The position numbers and the translations under genes are program-made. A DNA stretch of 64,000 bases from Adiantum capillus-veneris (lineage: Eukaryota; Streptophyta; Polypodiopsida; Polypodiales; Pteridaceae): contig CM043953.1 of assembly GCA_014529385.2 (NCBI GenBank), positions 85,774,342 to 85,838,341 on the forward strand. The letters are read 5' to 3'. Below, in pieces: positions 9,214 through 19,187 of this stretch. Positions within the stretch are counted from its first letter, which is position 1; every line of letters begins with the position of its first letter. Under the pieces are notes generated by a model that worked only from the letters and a program-made list of their open reading frames with translations, had not been told where the DNA came from and ran no database searches.

Positions 9214-10480
9214 ATGGATGATGTTCGTGATGGCGTTCAAGTTTCGCATATTCCACAAGCCTGGAAACTCTCATTGTGGTGTTGATTTTCTTTCCAGAAG
9301 TACTGAAGGCACATTTGAAATATCTTTGAGGGACAAGCCAGTAGATGCAGAGCTATTTCAGGTAACAATTGAGGAAAATTCAGATCCTGAATGGTATGAT
9401 GTGTATCAGTTTCTTTCAAGAGGAGGATTTCAAGACAATTGGACTCAGAATTGGAAGAAAGCTCAGATCATTAAGAGTCTGAAGATCACCATAATATGAG
9501 GATTTCTCTATAGATTGGGAATGGATGGTGTTATTTAAAGGTGTGTGCCAATAGAAGGGAGGATGCAAGTCATTTCTGAAGCACACGATGAAATTCTAGA
9601 GGACACTTCTCCACTGATATCACTTATAAAATAATTTTTCAAGTCGGATTATGGTGGCAAACCTTGATAGCGGATTACAGAAGTCTCTGCAAGTCTTGTG
9701 GTATATGTGACAGAATGGCCAGACCTACAGTAGCTGATATGACTCCACCCACTCCAGTACAGCCGCCGCTAGGAGTATTCATGAAATAGGGTTTGAACTT
9801 CATGGGACCATTCAAGAAGGTCACTCCAAGGAAGAACCAATACATCTTAATGGATACATGTTATGTCATGAAATGGGTAGAGGCCAAGGCTCTTCCAAAT
9901 AATATTGCCAAATCAATTGCTATTTTCATGTTTGGAAACATTATCTGCCGCTATGGATGCCGCATTGAAATTGTGTCTGATCAAGGCACACATTTCATTG
10001 ATGACACAATGGAAACTCTGATGGAGATACTCTAGTTAAGTAGAGGAAATCGACTCCCTATCCGAGGTGCAATGGTTAAGCAGAGAGCAATAATAAAACC
10101 ATCAAGAATATTTTGACCAAGATTGTTCAGAAGGAGCCACACCAGTGGGATATCAAGCTCCAAACTGCTCTATGAGCTACAAAACAGCTTATAAAGTCAC
10201 CATTGGAATGACACCTTTCATAATGGTGTATGGTACTGAAGTTGTAGTGTCTATTGAATTTTTAATTACCAGCCGCAAAATGACAGTTAAATCTGCATTA
10301 ATCATAATGTCAAACAAAGACTGGAGCAATTATTGGAGCTAGATGAGTTACGACAAAGAGACATGCTGGAACAGGAGACTGTTCAGCAACGAAGAAAGCA
10401 CTGCCATGATAAAAGGATAAAGGTTTTACGGAGTTTCAAAAGGGTGACTTAGTTTTTCTATATCAGTCCAAACTTCATAT
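9214..10480 (+). pseudogene. Fossil C: Ty3 RNase H end and integrase
   Basis: Broken frames 9218-9499, 9793-10035 and 10145-10342 read as one decayed pol 3' end. The order is the RNase H tail (FKFRIFHKPGN.HCGVDFLSR), the integrase zinc region (CKSCGICDRM), the catalytic core (KWVEAKALP, IEIVSDQGTHF) and the post-core segment (GMTPFIMVYGTEVV). The first catalytic Asp has become Asn (codon 9796-9798), and the glutamate region is frameshifted. B1 bounds it on the left and element D on the right, so it is older than both. By motif it resembles the pol of the B/Tat side, not a chromovirus. Confidence 0.82.
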
Positions 10481-11310
10481 TGAGGCGGTCTGGGGCGGGC
10501 AACAAGAGAGGCGACCTCTAAACACCCCTCAAGGCTCCCGTGCTGCTCAATTGGGGCTCGGGAAATCACAAGCACAACACAACAACAAACCCACAGCCAA
10601 ACCCAAACAAGATAGGGGCACCACCTAGTTATGGTATGCGAACTAGGACGCAAGAGATATTTTGGCACAACCAAGAAGATGCACCACACAACACACACAA
10701 ACAACCTCACACAAAGACACACACAAACTGGACCAGAGAGAGCTAGAGCAAAGGGAAGAGAGAGAGAAAAGGATCTTGCGTAATACCTTATTTGTGACTT
10801 GCAAATGGAGATGGTTCATTATGATGCTATCGTAGAACTTGTATAAACTCACTCAATGCTTAGTGATTGCTAAAACATTGCCAAAACACACACACACTGT
10901 CTTAGGGTGTGGGAGACCTCTCACCACAATACCCTCTTACAATGGACACAAAACTGGCAATGAAAAACACACTAAAACACTTTCTAAAATCAAGATCAAC
11001 CGATAAAAACTCAAATACACAAGTCACCTTGAATTCACCAAACCGTATTGCACAAATGGAAGGACGAAGATTTGAACGTCGAATCACGCCTTTGATGCAC
11101 CAAACCTCAATTTATTGATGATGAAGGAGCATATACAATAGTGGTTTTGAGGTTTGTGGAACTCACGCTCTCTCACTTGCAATGTGTAGCTTGAAGGCTT
11201 CTCCCACACCAAGAGTGAATCTCACAAGTGGTTGCTACACCTAAGTCTCTCCTCACGCATAGAGTGTTGGGGTGCTATGTGAGATGTTGGAGGTTGTTTT
11301 ACAAGAAAGA

Positions 11311-11341
11311 GAGGGGTCTATTTATAGGTTGGAGACCCCTC
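11311..11341 (-). promoter_or_regulatory. TATA-like box inside a 9-bp inverted repeat, element D LTR
   Basis: GAGGGGTCT (11311-11319) and its exact reverse complement AGACCCCTC (11333-11341) enclose CTATAAATAG as read on the minus strand. The orientation fits element D transcription. It would put about 1.8 kb of U3 upstream and about 0.8 kb of R-U5 downstream. The promoter role is inferred. Confidence 0.5.
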
Positions 11342-11496
11342 ATAAAGATTATTGGAAATCCTAATTTACAAGCTAACAAATCAGGATTATGATTTTTTTG
11401 AATATCAAAACATTGCGGGCCTTCTTTGTCTGCTTGAGTCATGGGTGTGGGCTCAAAAGAGAGCATTATTGATGGTAGATAAGGTGAAAGTAAGTA

Positions 11497-11498
<2 letters not shown>

Positions 11499-11543
<45 letters not shown>
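11499..11543. repeat. (GA)n microsatellite in the element D LTR
   Basis: This is an uninterrupted GA tract of about 45 bases. In the sense orientation of element D it reads (CT)n. Confidence 0.97.
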
Positions 11544-11545
<2 letters not shown>

Positions 11546-13160
11546 TTACTATACACATGTCTTGAGGTGAGGTGTCTTTTATGGTTAGGTCAATGCTATT
11601 TTGTGTTAGTATGTTAGTCGTTAGTAATCACTAGAAAGTTAATGTTACATTTACAATGGGTAGAGTGAATTGATTTGATGAAGGAAGAGGGTTGAATTAA
11701 AAGAGAATCATTGAGATGGTGAAGATTTGAAGAAGCTTGAACTCACCCTTGTGTAGATTGTGGAAAAAATGACCGCTGGTCTTCTTCTTCTTCTTCGCTT
11801 CTTTACGCCGCCGCCACGGTTGACCACCACGATGAAAAGAGGATTTGTTGATGAAAAATCCTCAATTTGCAGAAGTTATCATGGTTAAGATGCTGAATTT
11901 TAGATATTTTTAGGAGAGGTAAATGAAATTGTAACATAGAAGCAATAGAGAGAGACATGGAGAGGGTGTATGTATGTAGAGGTTCATAAAAGAACTATAG
12001 GGATGAGAGAGAAGGGTAATGGTGAAGAGGGTGGGAGAAGCCATGGAAATTGCAGGTTTGAGTGAGGGAAGGATAGGGAGGGATGTGTAAGAGTGAGTAG
12101 GTGTGTGGAAGGGTGAGAGAAGACTAAGGGCTACTTGTGAGAAAAGTGGGCAGACTCAAGTCCACTCAAAAAATCATAGCTCACCGCTGATAGCTCCAAA
12201 AATCATGAAAACATTTGAGGTGATTATTCAGAGTGTGGGCTACATTTTCTATTTTGACCACCGCTCCAAATTCGGAGTGGAGATAGGTGCCAAAATTCTC
12301 ACCAAAAAGCCTATTTTTTATGCCTGCAAAAGTCTTTTAGTGGCCCCCTCCTTTGTTGAATTTGTACAATGCATCCAAGAGTGAGCCCCTCCTTTGTCAT
12401 ATTATAATACAAAGCATCCAAGTTGCCCTTGACCCATGCATGGAGGAGGATTATTGGTGAATAAGAAATATATACATGGTGGGACTAGTGTATGGACTAT
12501 TCATGGACTTTAGCTCAATGAGCACATGGTGTTAGAATAATGAGTAAAAATAATAATAAAAATATGGAGGAGTTATGGATATGGAAAGATATTGGAATCA
12601 TATGATATGGTCCCTCCTTGAATTATTTTGGGTGAAAGAGGAAAAGGTATGCAAGTAAATAATATAATAAACGTAACCAATGAGTAGAAATCAATTTTTT
12701 GTTTTCACGAGGGTGAGGGTGAAAATGTGGGAGTGATTTGTAGAAAGGAAAAATATGAGGTTACAGTATGTACATATTGGCAAAAAATATCATTATGGTG
12801 TAAGAGGAGGAAAGAAGGTGTACATAAGTTATATAAAACACACACCTAAGTAGAAATATTTAAATAAAATACCAAAATCATTATAAAAAATCCCTATATT
12901 TAGGCCATATATACAATGAAATATTTACACACAAAGAGGCCATAATATACTTTTATTTTTTTATTTTTTTTATTTTTTTGGCTCAACTAGCCCAGTGACT
13001 AGCTAGCTGAGGGTTTTTAAGAAGATATGGGAAAAGCCCCCTAACTCACACACGCCTATGTACAGGGAAATGGTAGGGATAGCCATAGCGTTTGGGTGAA
13101 TTTGGTAGGGTGGAGTAATTTACTATGGTAATTATGGAGAGCCGAAAAACGGCTATCATT

Positions 13161-13174
13161 AGCCCTCCCCCAGG
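13161..13174 (-). other. Element D polypurine tract
   Basis: The minus strand reads CCTGGGGGAGGGCT just upstream of the 3' LTR start TGATAGCC. A purine run next to the 3' LTR is the expected primer for plus-strand synthesis. Confidence 0.7.
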
Positions 13175-13186
13175 ATGATGGTATAT

Positions 13187-13921
13187 TCATGTACCATCAT
13201 AGAGCATCTTTTCCAAAGAGAGTTCTTCAGAGTCCTTGACGAGATCTTCATTGTTTGGCCCCTCAGAATTTTGGCTGGAGTTACACTCATGCTTCATGTA
13301 ACAATACTTACATGAGACAGCGGCCTTTGGACAGATCTTTGGTAGATCCTTTGGTAGAAGGCGACTCAAATAGGGCTTCAAGCGATACCCGTTTACCTTC
13401 CTGGAGTGCTCTTTACCATTCAAGTCCATAAGCTGATAGTAACTAGAATTGAAAGCCTTCTTGACTATGTATGGCCCTTGCCATCTAGTTTCAAACTTGG
13501 AATCAAAATGATTGTCAAGTCGATTGTCATACCTTAGCACAAGCTCTCCTTTCTTGATGGCTTTCTCCTTCAGTTTCTTGTCGTGCGTTTCTTTCGCTTG
13601 TGTGGCTTTCCTCTTGTAGCACTCGTATGCTGCTTCTCTTTTCCACTCAAGCTCCACTAACGTAAGAAGTCGATCCATCCATACCTCTTGATCATATTGT
13701 GCTCCTTTGCCATGAAGTCGCATTGTTGGAATGTTGAGCTCGATAGGCTGCAAAGCCTCTTGACCATAGACCAAGTGAAATGGTGTGAACTCCGTGGCTT
13801 CCCTATATGTGGTTCGATATGCCCACAAGGCACCATCCAAGAAGTCATCCCATAATTTTGTCTTGTTTTTCACCATCTTTCTAATGATTCCTGCAATGAC
13901 ACCATTAGCCTTCTCCACCAA
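13187..13921 (-). pseudogene. Element D integrase, C-terminal part
   Basis: This open frame of 244 residues begins in the integrase core at VEKANGVIAGIIRKM, which holds the catalytic Glu. It continues through WAYRTTYREATEFTPFHLVY and ends with a GPY/F-like module (FETRWQGPYIVKKAF near residues 148-162) that normally helps integrase bind DNA. It is separated from the N-terminal part (13870-15018) by a frameshift caused by a perfect 14-bp tandem duplication at 13928-13955. No chromodomain follows, unlike element I. Confidence 0.88.
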
Positions 13922-15018
13922 ACCATTTGACTGTGGGTAGTTGACTGTGGGTAGTATGGTGTGCTATGACGATGTAGAATGTGAAGTTCTTCACAAACTT
14001 CTGTGAGCAAGCCCTTCCTAAACCCTGGACCATTATGAGAAACAATCTCCAAAGGTGTGCCAAATCTGCAACAAATGTGATTGTACACAAACTTGCTAAC
14101 TATCCTCTCATTCACTCTTGCCACACTTTGAGCTTCCACCCACCTAGTCATATAGTCTACAGCCACTAGAATGAAGAGTTTACCATTTTTTGTCCTAGGC
14201 AGAGGACCCATAGCATCAATGCCCCACTTTTCAAAGGGTCCATTTGCAAGCACTATTTGCCTCGGGCCATGCACCAACCTTCTATTTCCATTTATCTGAC
14301 AATTGTGACAGTTTTTACACCAATGTTGAACGTCCACATGTAAGCTTGGCCAAACATACCCCGCAAGCATAATCTTCTTCACAATTGATTCTTGGGCAAA
14401 ATGACCACCACATGCCTCTTCATGCACACCTTTTAGAATGGCTGTAATTTCCTCGATAGTTGGTACTCTTCTGCACACTTGATCCTTCCCTTTTTGATAG
14501 AGGGAGCCTTCTAGGAAGAGATAGAAACTTGCCTTCTTCATGAGTCTCCTCTTCTGAGCCTTCGTGAAGTCTTGTGGAAACTCACCCTCCAAAATGTAGC
14601 CAATAATGGGAGCCAATGACTCCAATCCCTGGTATCTCAGTTGCTTGACAGCTGCTGCCACCATGATGACTTGCACTTCTCTCTCAACACATGTAACTGC
14701 TTGTTGTGCAAGTAAATCGTCATCTTCATTTTGTTTCCTCGGAATATGATATAGTTGCACTTCTTCAAACTGAATAAACATCTTACGAATGGCATGAACT
14801 TTTGTCCTTAAGCTTTCATTCTTGCATGTCCAAATGCCTAAAATCTGTTTAACAATGAGAAGTGCATCTCCCTTTACCATGAGACGTTTTATCCCTTGGC
14901 CAATGCACATCTTCAAACCATGAAGTAGTGTGTCATATTCTGCTTCATTGTTGCTAGTTGAACCTGGTAGATTGACCTTCTCTTTCATGACCACCTCTCC
15001 ACTTGGGTTGAGCAACAC
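13870..15018 (-). pseudogene. Element D archaeal-type RNase H plus integrase N-terminus and core
   Basis: Residues 1-130 resemble the additional archaeal-like RNase H of Tat elements (PGSTSNNEAEYDTLLHGLKM, then a KGDALLIVKQ strand). Residues 180-245 hold the integrase zinc region (HEEACGGHF, CKNCHNCQ). The core follows (WGIDAMGPLP with the first Asp). The second catalytic Asp is His (IVSHNGPGF, codon 14035-14037), so the enzyme would be inactive. The frame then runs out of register at the 14-bp duplication. It is joined upstream to 15046-16068 across a TGA at 15046-15048. Confidence 0.88.
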
Positions 15019-15045
15019 TAGCCCTCCCCCTGCTTTCCCTGTGGC

Positions 15046-16068
15046 TCATCGAAAAGCTCCATCAAAGAACAAGGTAAAAGCATTGGGAATACTTTTTGGT
15101 GGTGGCAATGGTAGGGTCTTTACTTGCAGCACCTTAATTTCCTTCTCATGTACCCTATAAGTGAGAATCCCTGCCAATTGTGCACGCACACTATCTTCTA
15201 CCTTGAAAGAGTATTGGAACTCTTGCAACTCCATAATCCACCTTGAGATCCTTGTACTAAGATTCATTTGAGATGACACCCAAGGGAACAAATTTTCTGC
15301 AGTGAGAATTACAAAAGGTTTTGGTAGCAGGTAGGATCTAAACTTTCTCACCGCAAACATGAGAGAAAGCATCATGAGTTCTGCTTCTGTGTAATCTCTC
15401 TCCAAAGCATTCATGACCCTACTAGCAAAGTAGATGGGTCGCATCCTTGTACTGTGGGGATCTTGTTGTAGCAACACAGCACCAATTGTTTCCCTTCCAA
15501 CACTAGAGCTAACAAAGAATGTGTACTCCCAACAAGGAGGCATGAGTGTTGGTAGCTCTGACAAAATGACTTTAATGTTACAAAAATACTCTTCAAGCTC
15601 ATCAGACCATGCAAATTCTACTTGTTGTGTCAACTTTTGCAAAGGATGAAGCAATTCCAAGGCTAAGTGAATGAAGCGTGACATATACTTCACCTTCTGA
15701 ATGAAAGAGATGACCTCCTTAAGACTCTTCGGTGATGGGATCTCAATAAGAGTCTTTTCCTTTGAAGGATCCACCTCAATGCCTTTATAGGAAACCTTGT
15801 GACCGAGCAAGATCACTTCATTCTCATCTATGTGGCACTTGTCGGGGTTGAGTTGACCTCCCATGTCGTAGAGCTTCTTTAAACCTTCTTCTACCCTTTG
15901 TAGATGCAATGATTTTGAGCTATAAATGCAGAAATCATCAATGAACACCCTAATTGACTTTCCAAAGAATGCTTGAAACACCATGTTCATGAGACGTTGG
16001 AATGTTGCAGGAGCATTTGTCAGACCAAATGGCATGACTCTAAAAGCATCACACACTGTACTTCTCAT
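15046..16068 (-). pseudogene. Element D RT C-terminal part and RNase H
   Basis: The frame of 340 residues starts within RT at [20 protein letters not shown] and includes an intact catalytic FIDD box (RVFIDDFCIYSS). It continues through the thumb region into the usual Ty3 RNase H (IGAVLLQQD, ERDYTEAELMMLSLMFAVRKFR). The end, LFFDGAFR, is the first strand of the archaeal-type RNase H that continues in 13870-15018. About 30 residues containing RT motif A are missing at the junction with 16049-16708, so polymerase activity is lost. Confidence 0.88.
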
Positions 16069-16708
16069 GACGAGCTACCTCATTTAGTATCTCATCCTGA
16101 AATGGAAGGGGAAAGTGATCTCTTTTTGTTGCCTCATTGAGTGGACGGTAATCCACACACACCCTCCACTTTCCGTTTTTCTTAGGAGTGACAACAACGG
16201 GAGAGACCAACTCTGAATTCTCCACTGGATAAATGAAACTTGCTGCTAGAAGCTTTCTTACCTCCTTGAGTAAAGCCTGCTCCTTGATGACTCCTAGCCT
16301 TCGTAGCTTCTGAGCCTTAGGTGTGGCCTCTGGCTTCAACTCAATTTTGTGTTGAACAACATCTACTCCACGCACATCGGTGTAGTCTTTAGCAAAAAGC
16401 CTAGGAAATTTCCTTAGCACACATTTGAACTCCTCTCTTTCATCCTTTGTAAGTGTTGTAGATAGCATACCTTCTAGCATTCTTTCATCTTCCACTTTTT
16501 GGTTCTCTTGGGAACCTACCTCCTCCAAACCTTGACAAGAGGTCTCTTGGTTGGTTGGCTTAAACCTTACCCCCATGACTTCGATGGAAGACTCCTCTTT
16601 AGTAATGTTGCCGCTACTTTCTTCTTCTGAAGTGTTATCGGTCCAACCTTCTTCCGTCTCACTTTGAGATGATTCTTCATGGAGCTCCTCTTGGCGTTGC
16701 TCCTTCAT
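16049..16708 (-). pseudogene. Element D RT N-terminal part
   Basis: The frame of 219 residues has an acidic Ser/Glu-rich N-terminus. The RT entry follows (RKFPRLFAKDYTDVRGVDVV, KIELKPEATPKAQKLRRLG) and then the fingers (VSPVVVTPKKNGKWRVCVDY, RPLNEATKRDHFPLPFQDE). It ends at RHEKYSV, where the palm should continue with motif A and its first catalytic Asp. It is in the same frame as the protease, separated by a TGA at 16754-16756. Confidence 0.88.
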
Positions 16709-16753
16709 GTCAAAGACAACCTTCTTATGATTGTCTTTCCTACAAATTAGCTT

Positions 16754-17092
16754 TCAACTCTCCCAATCCTGCAAAGCTCGCATTTTCATTAACCATGGTC
16801 TCCCTAGGATAAATGGGTAACCATTTCCTTTGGTAGACATGACATAGAAATCCACTGCCTTCTTAATGCGAAAGGCCTCCACAAAAACATTTTTACAAAT
16901 GCCTACGCACCTAGCCTTGCTATTGTTTGCCATCTTGACCTTAATTTCAGGTATCTCATGGATGTGCATGCCTAGTTTTTGCATGAGTCCCTCTGTCATG
17001 ATGCAAATTTGTGCACCCCCATCCACTAGACCTTTCCTAACCAATCTCCCTTTTATGTAACAATCTAGCACAGGTGTAATGTCCTCATTCAT
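16754..17092 (-). CDS. Element D retropepsin-like aspartic protease
   Basis: This is an open frame of 112 residues with the active-site triad VDGGA (Asp24) and the C-terminal PFILGRPWLMKM block. DGG in place of DSG is usual in Tat-like elements, so I do not treat it as a defect. It would cleave the polyprotein in the particle as a dimer. Its ATG overlaps the gag stop as ATGA (17089-17092), an arrangement that allows reinitiation or a frameshift after gag. A TGA at 16754-16756 separates it in-frame from RT. Confidence 0.85.
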   Translation of the reverse strand: MNEDITPVLDCYIKGRLVRKGLVDGGAQICIMTEGLMQKLGMHIHEIPEIKVKMANNSKARCVGICKNVFVEAFRIKKAVDFYVMSTKGNGYPFILGRPWLMKMRALQDWES

Positions 17093-18453
17093 TCAGCTTG
17101 TGCAATTTTTACAACAGGCACACTCTCTTTTACCTTTCTCCTAGTGCTAACTGCCCTTGTTAAATCCCTCCTAACTTGTGGACATAATGCAAGAAATTGA
17201 GGCCATGAGATATCAGGACCCTTACCTCTCATGTCTTCCAACAGGTTGTATGGATCCATTCCATGTCCAAGAGGGAAGTCCTGGAGTTTGATACGACGTC
17301 GAGTCCTCTTAGCTTCCTTGGTCTCCTTTGCCTTCTTTTCTCGTCCATGGTCACTTTGTGATGTAACCTCTTCTTTCTCCTTACCTTTCCCTCGGCCACG
17401 CTTAATGCCATTTGCTTCCATGTCAACCTCATTTGAGTTTGTCACCTCTACCACATGCACATTTGGATCTGGCAAAGGTGGAACTCCTTCTACTCCTTGT
17501 GGAGGTGGTCTTGCTCCATTTGGCCTTTGTATAAGCTGTGGTTGCTGACTAGTTCCTTCGCCTGCATTCATCACTGGGTAATTCAAGTTAGGTCTCCCTG
17601 GCTCCCCACGGGGCCAAGGACAATTATACATCCCATGTCCAGACTCACCGCAATTCCAACATTGCAAGACTCTCCTAGGTCGTGGGTCTCGGTCTTCAGA
17701 CATCTTTGCTTGTCCCTTTGGACCCACAGCTTGTGCAAGGTGAATTAACAAGCTGCTTAAAGATTCATTTAACTTCTCAATCACTTCCACCGTTACCTCA
17801 GGAAGCTCCTTAGATGTTGATGCTTGTGACTTACCTTTGGGTCTAAGACCTTCTATTGGAACCTCCCCCCTTAAGCACTTGAGTTTCCTATATTTCTCAG
17901 CAGCCCTAGTTTCAGCTGCATCAAAGGTAGCAGGTGCACCCGCCTCAACTTTTACCTTAAGGTCAGGAGAGAGTCCCGCTATGAACCTCTCCTTCTTTAG
18001 AAATTCTGCACCATCACCAAGGTTAGTAACATTTTGTATCCATAGAGCCCAAAGACGTAGGAACTCTTGCTTGTACAAGTAGTAGTCATCTAAGTCTTTT
18101 TGCTTATGAGAAACAATGTCTTGCCATAATTTCTGAGTGTTTTGGGGATCAAATAAGTATTTCTTGAAACGATTCAAAACTTCCGTGTAATTCCCATTAA
18201 CTTCCTCAGGCAAAGAGTCAAACCAAGTGCTAGCATCTTTCCTAAGGACCACCTCAAACATTTCTACACGTTCTTGATCAGTTACTATCCTCTTGATACG
18301 GCAAGACATCTTGAAATTCGCTAGAAATAATTCTGCATCCTCTCCAGGCTCTCCAAAGAAAAGAGGATATCCAGACATTTTGCGTTGGCTCTCCATTGAA
18401 TTGATTGCAAAGTGACGCGTTTTTGTTTTTCTTTCTTTAAAAGATCTACACAA
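17089..18453 (-). CDS. Element D Gag polyprotein, intact frame
   Basis: This is an uninterrupted 454-residue frame. The capsid-type core lies at about residues 30-130 (KDASTWFDSLPEEVNGNYTE, then LNRFKKYLFD). A helical region follows to about residue 200. A single classical zinc knuckle, CWNCGESGHGMYNC (CX2CX4HX4C), lies near residue 267. The C-terminus is rich in Pro and then Lys/Arg. It packages element RNA into particles. It is the longest intact retroelement frame on the left side, although pol is dead, so it might still supply Gag if transcribed. The 5' LTR promoter is missing. Confidence 0.88.
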   Translation of the reverse strand: MCRSFKERKTKTRHFAINSMESQRKMSGYPLFFGEPGEDAELFLANFKMSCRIKRIVTDQERVEMFEVVLRKDASTWFDSLPEEVNGNYTEVLNRFKKYLFDPQNTQKLWQDIVSHKQKDLDDYYLYKQEFLRLWALWIQNVTNLGDGAEFLKKERFIAGLSPDLKVKVEAGAPATFDAAETRAAEKYRKLKCLRGEVPIEGLRPKGKSQASTSKELPEVTVEVIEKLNESLSSLLIHLAQAVGPKGQAKMSEDRDPRPRRVLQCWNCGESGHGMYNCPWPRGEPGRPNLNYPVMNAGEGTSQQPQLIQRPNGARPPPQGVEGVPPLPDPNVHVVEVTNSNEVDMEANGIKRGRGKGKEKEEVTSQSDHGREKKAKETKEAKRTRRRIKLQDFPLGHGMDPYNLLEDMRGKGPDISWPQFLALCPQVRRDLTRAVSTRRKVKESVPVVKIAQAE

Positions 18454-18479
18454 TAATATTCTCTAAATCGCAATCTATT

Positions 18480-18932
18480 CTACAACAAAATAAAAATATT
18501 CACATCAAATGACCTATGATAATCAATGAGAGGTAGGATGACAGGGTTTGGTGACGGGAGAATTTCTCCTACTCTTTGGGCACCAAACATGAACACCATA
18601 CGTTGTTGAAAATGGATTTTTCTACTAATTGCAATGTTTATTCTAATGTGTCGAGTGAAATGAAAGGGGAAAACCTCTATTCTTGGGCCATTATCCATTC
18701 TCTATGCATGACCTTATGCTTAAAACAAAACAAAAATATAGACGTCCAAACTAAGGTCGTACCTAATGAGAGGCAAAATAAAAGGATTTACTGATGCGTT
18801 TATCTCTGCCAACCTAAGAGGACCTAAAATTCTACGAATTACACGTTGAAATTGCAACTTAGTACTAACAATTATGTGTACCTTTTGCCTTGCAATGGGA
18901 ATGAAGGGATCATACAAATTCTCGTGATTCAT
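18480..18932 (-). repeat. Tandem 240-bp leader duplication in element D
   Basis: Two diverged units sit side by side between gag and PBS. The minus-strand frames 18480-18698 (72 codons) and 18720-18932 (70 codons) align with shared residues (FQ.R, GEI/AEI, ILPLI.Y, S.DV.IF). The offset of 240 bp is a multiple of three. At DNA level, AAAACAAAA-type runs, AATGAGAGG and the ACGTTGAAA/ACGTTGTTG region recur at the same spacing. Whether the frames are translated is unknown. Confidence 0.6.
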
Positions 18933-18983
18933 GCAAGCTACTTGATTATGCTAAAGGTTGAGCCTACACAAAACATACACAAG

Positions 18984-19004
18984 CCGTCCTCCGTGGGGGC
19001 ACCA
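18984..19004 (-). other. Element D putative PBS
   Basis: The minus strand reads TGGTGCCCCCACGGAGG four bases inside the LTR end. Position and TGG start fit a PBS. I cannot assign the tRNA from memory. Confidence 0.6.
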
Positions 19005-19008
19005 AAAT

Positions 19009-19187
19009 TGAGGCGGTCCGGGGTGGGCAACAAGAGAGGCGACCTCTAAACACCCCTCAAGGCTCCCGTGCTGCTCAATTGGGGCTGGGGCAACCACAAG
19101 CACAACACAACAACAGACCCACAGCCAAACCCAAACAAGATAGGGGCACCACCTAGTTATGGTATGCGAACTAGGACGCAAGAGAGC
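19009..19187 (-). repeat. Element D 5' LTR, truncated to 179 bp
   Basis: This matches 10481-10658 of the 3' LTR with few differences. Homology ends after GGACGCAAGAGA. Only the U5 end remains, so the 5' promoter is absent. The deletion joins D to fossil E. Confidence 0.9.

Larger units (their letters stand above)
10481..13158 (-). repeat. Element D 3' LTR (about 2.68 kb)
   Basis: The left edge is TGAGGCGGTC and the right edge is GGCTATCA, giving TG...CA ends on the minus strand next to a PPT. Bases 10481-10658 match 19009-19187 closely, which proves the LTR at the U5 end. The remaining 2.5 kb has no second copy here, so undetected insertions inside it are possible. It holds a TATA-like box in an inverted repeat (11311-11341), a GA tract (11499-11543) and a short hairpin AGCCG/CGGCT close to 13150. 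No coding sequence is supported. Confidence 0.78.
10481..19187 (-). mobile_element. Element D: Tat-like Ty3/gypsy retrotransposon with dual RNase H
   Basis: The order on the minus strand is a truncated 5' LTR (19009-19187), PBS, leader, gag, protease, RT, RNase H, archaeal-type RNase H, integrase, polypurine tract (PPT) and a full 3' LTR (10481-13158). The left edge TGAGGCGGTC abuts fossil C. The same sequence starts the right LTR fragment. The second RNase H places D in the Tat group. RT and integrase are both inactivated, while gag and protease frames are open. Confidence 0.88.

Noticed and set aside
18560-18600. A second candidate PBS (minus TTTGGTGCCCAAAGAG)
   Set aside because: It is about 430 bp from the LTR edge. 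The site at 18984-19004 is directly adjacent.
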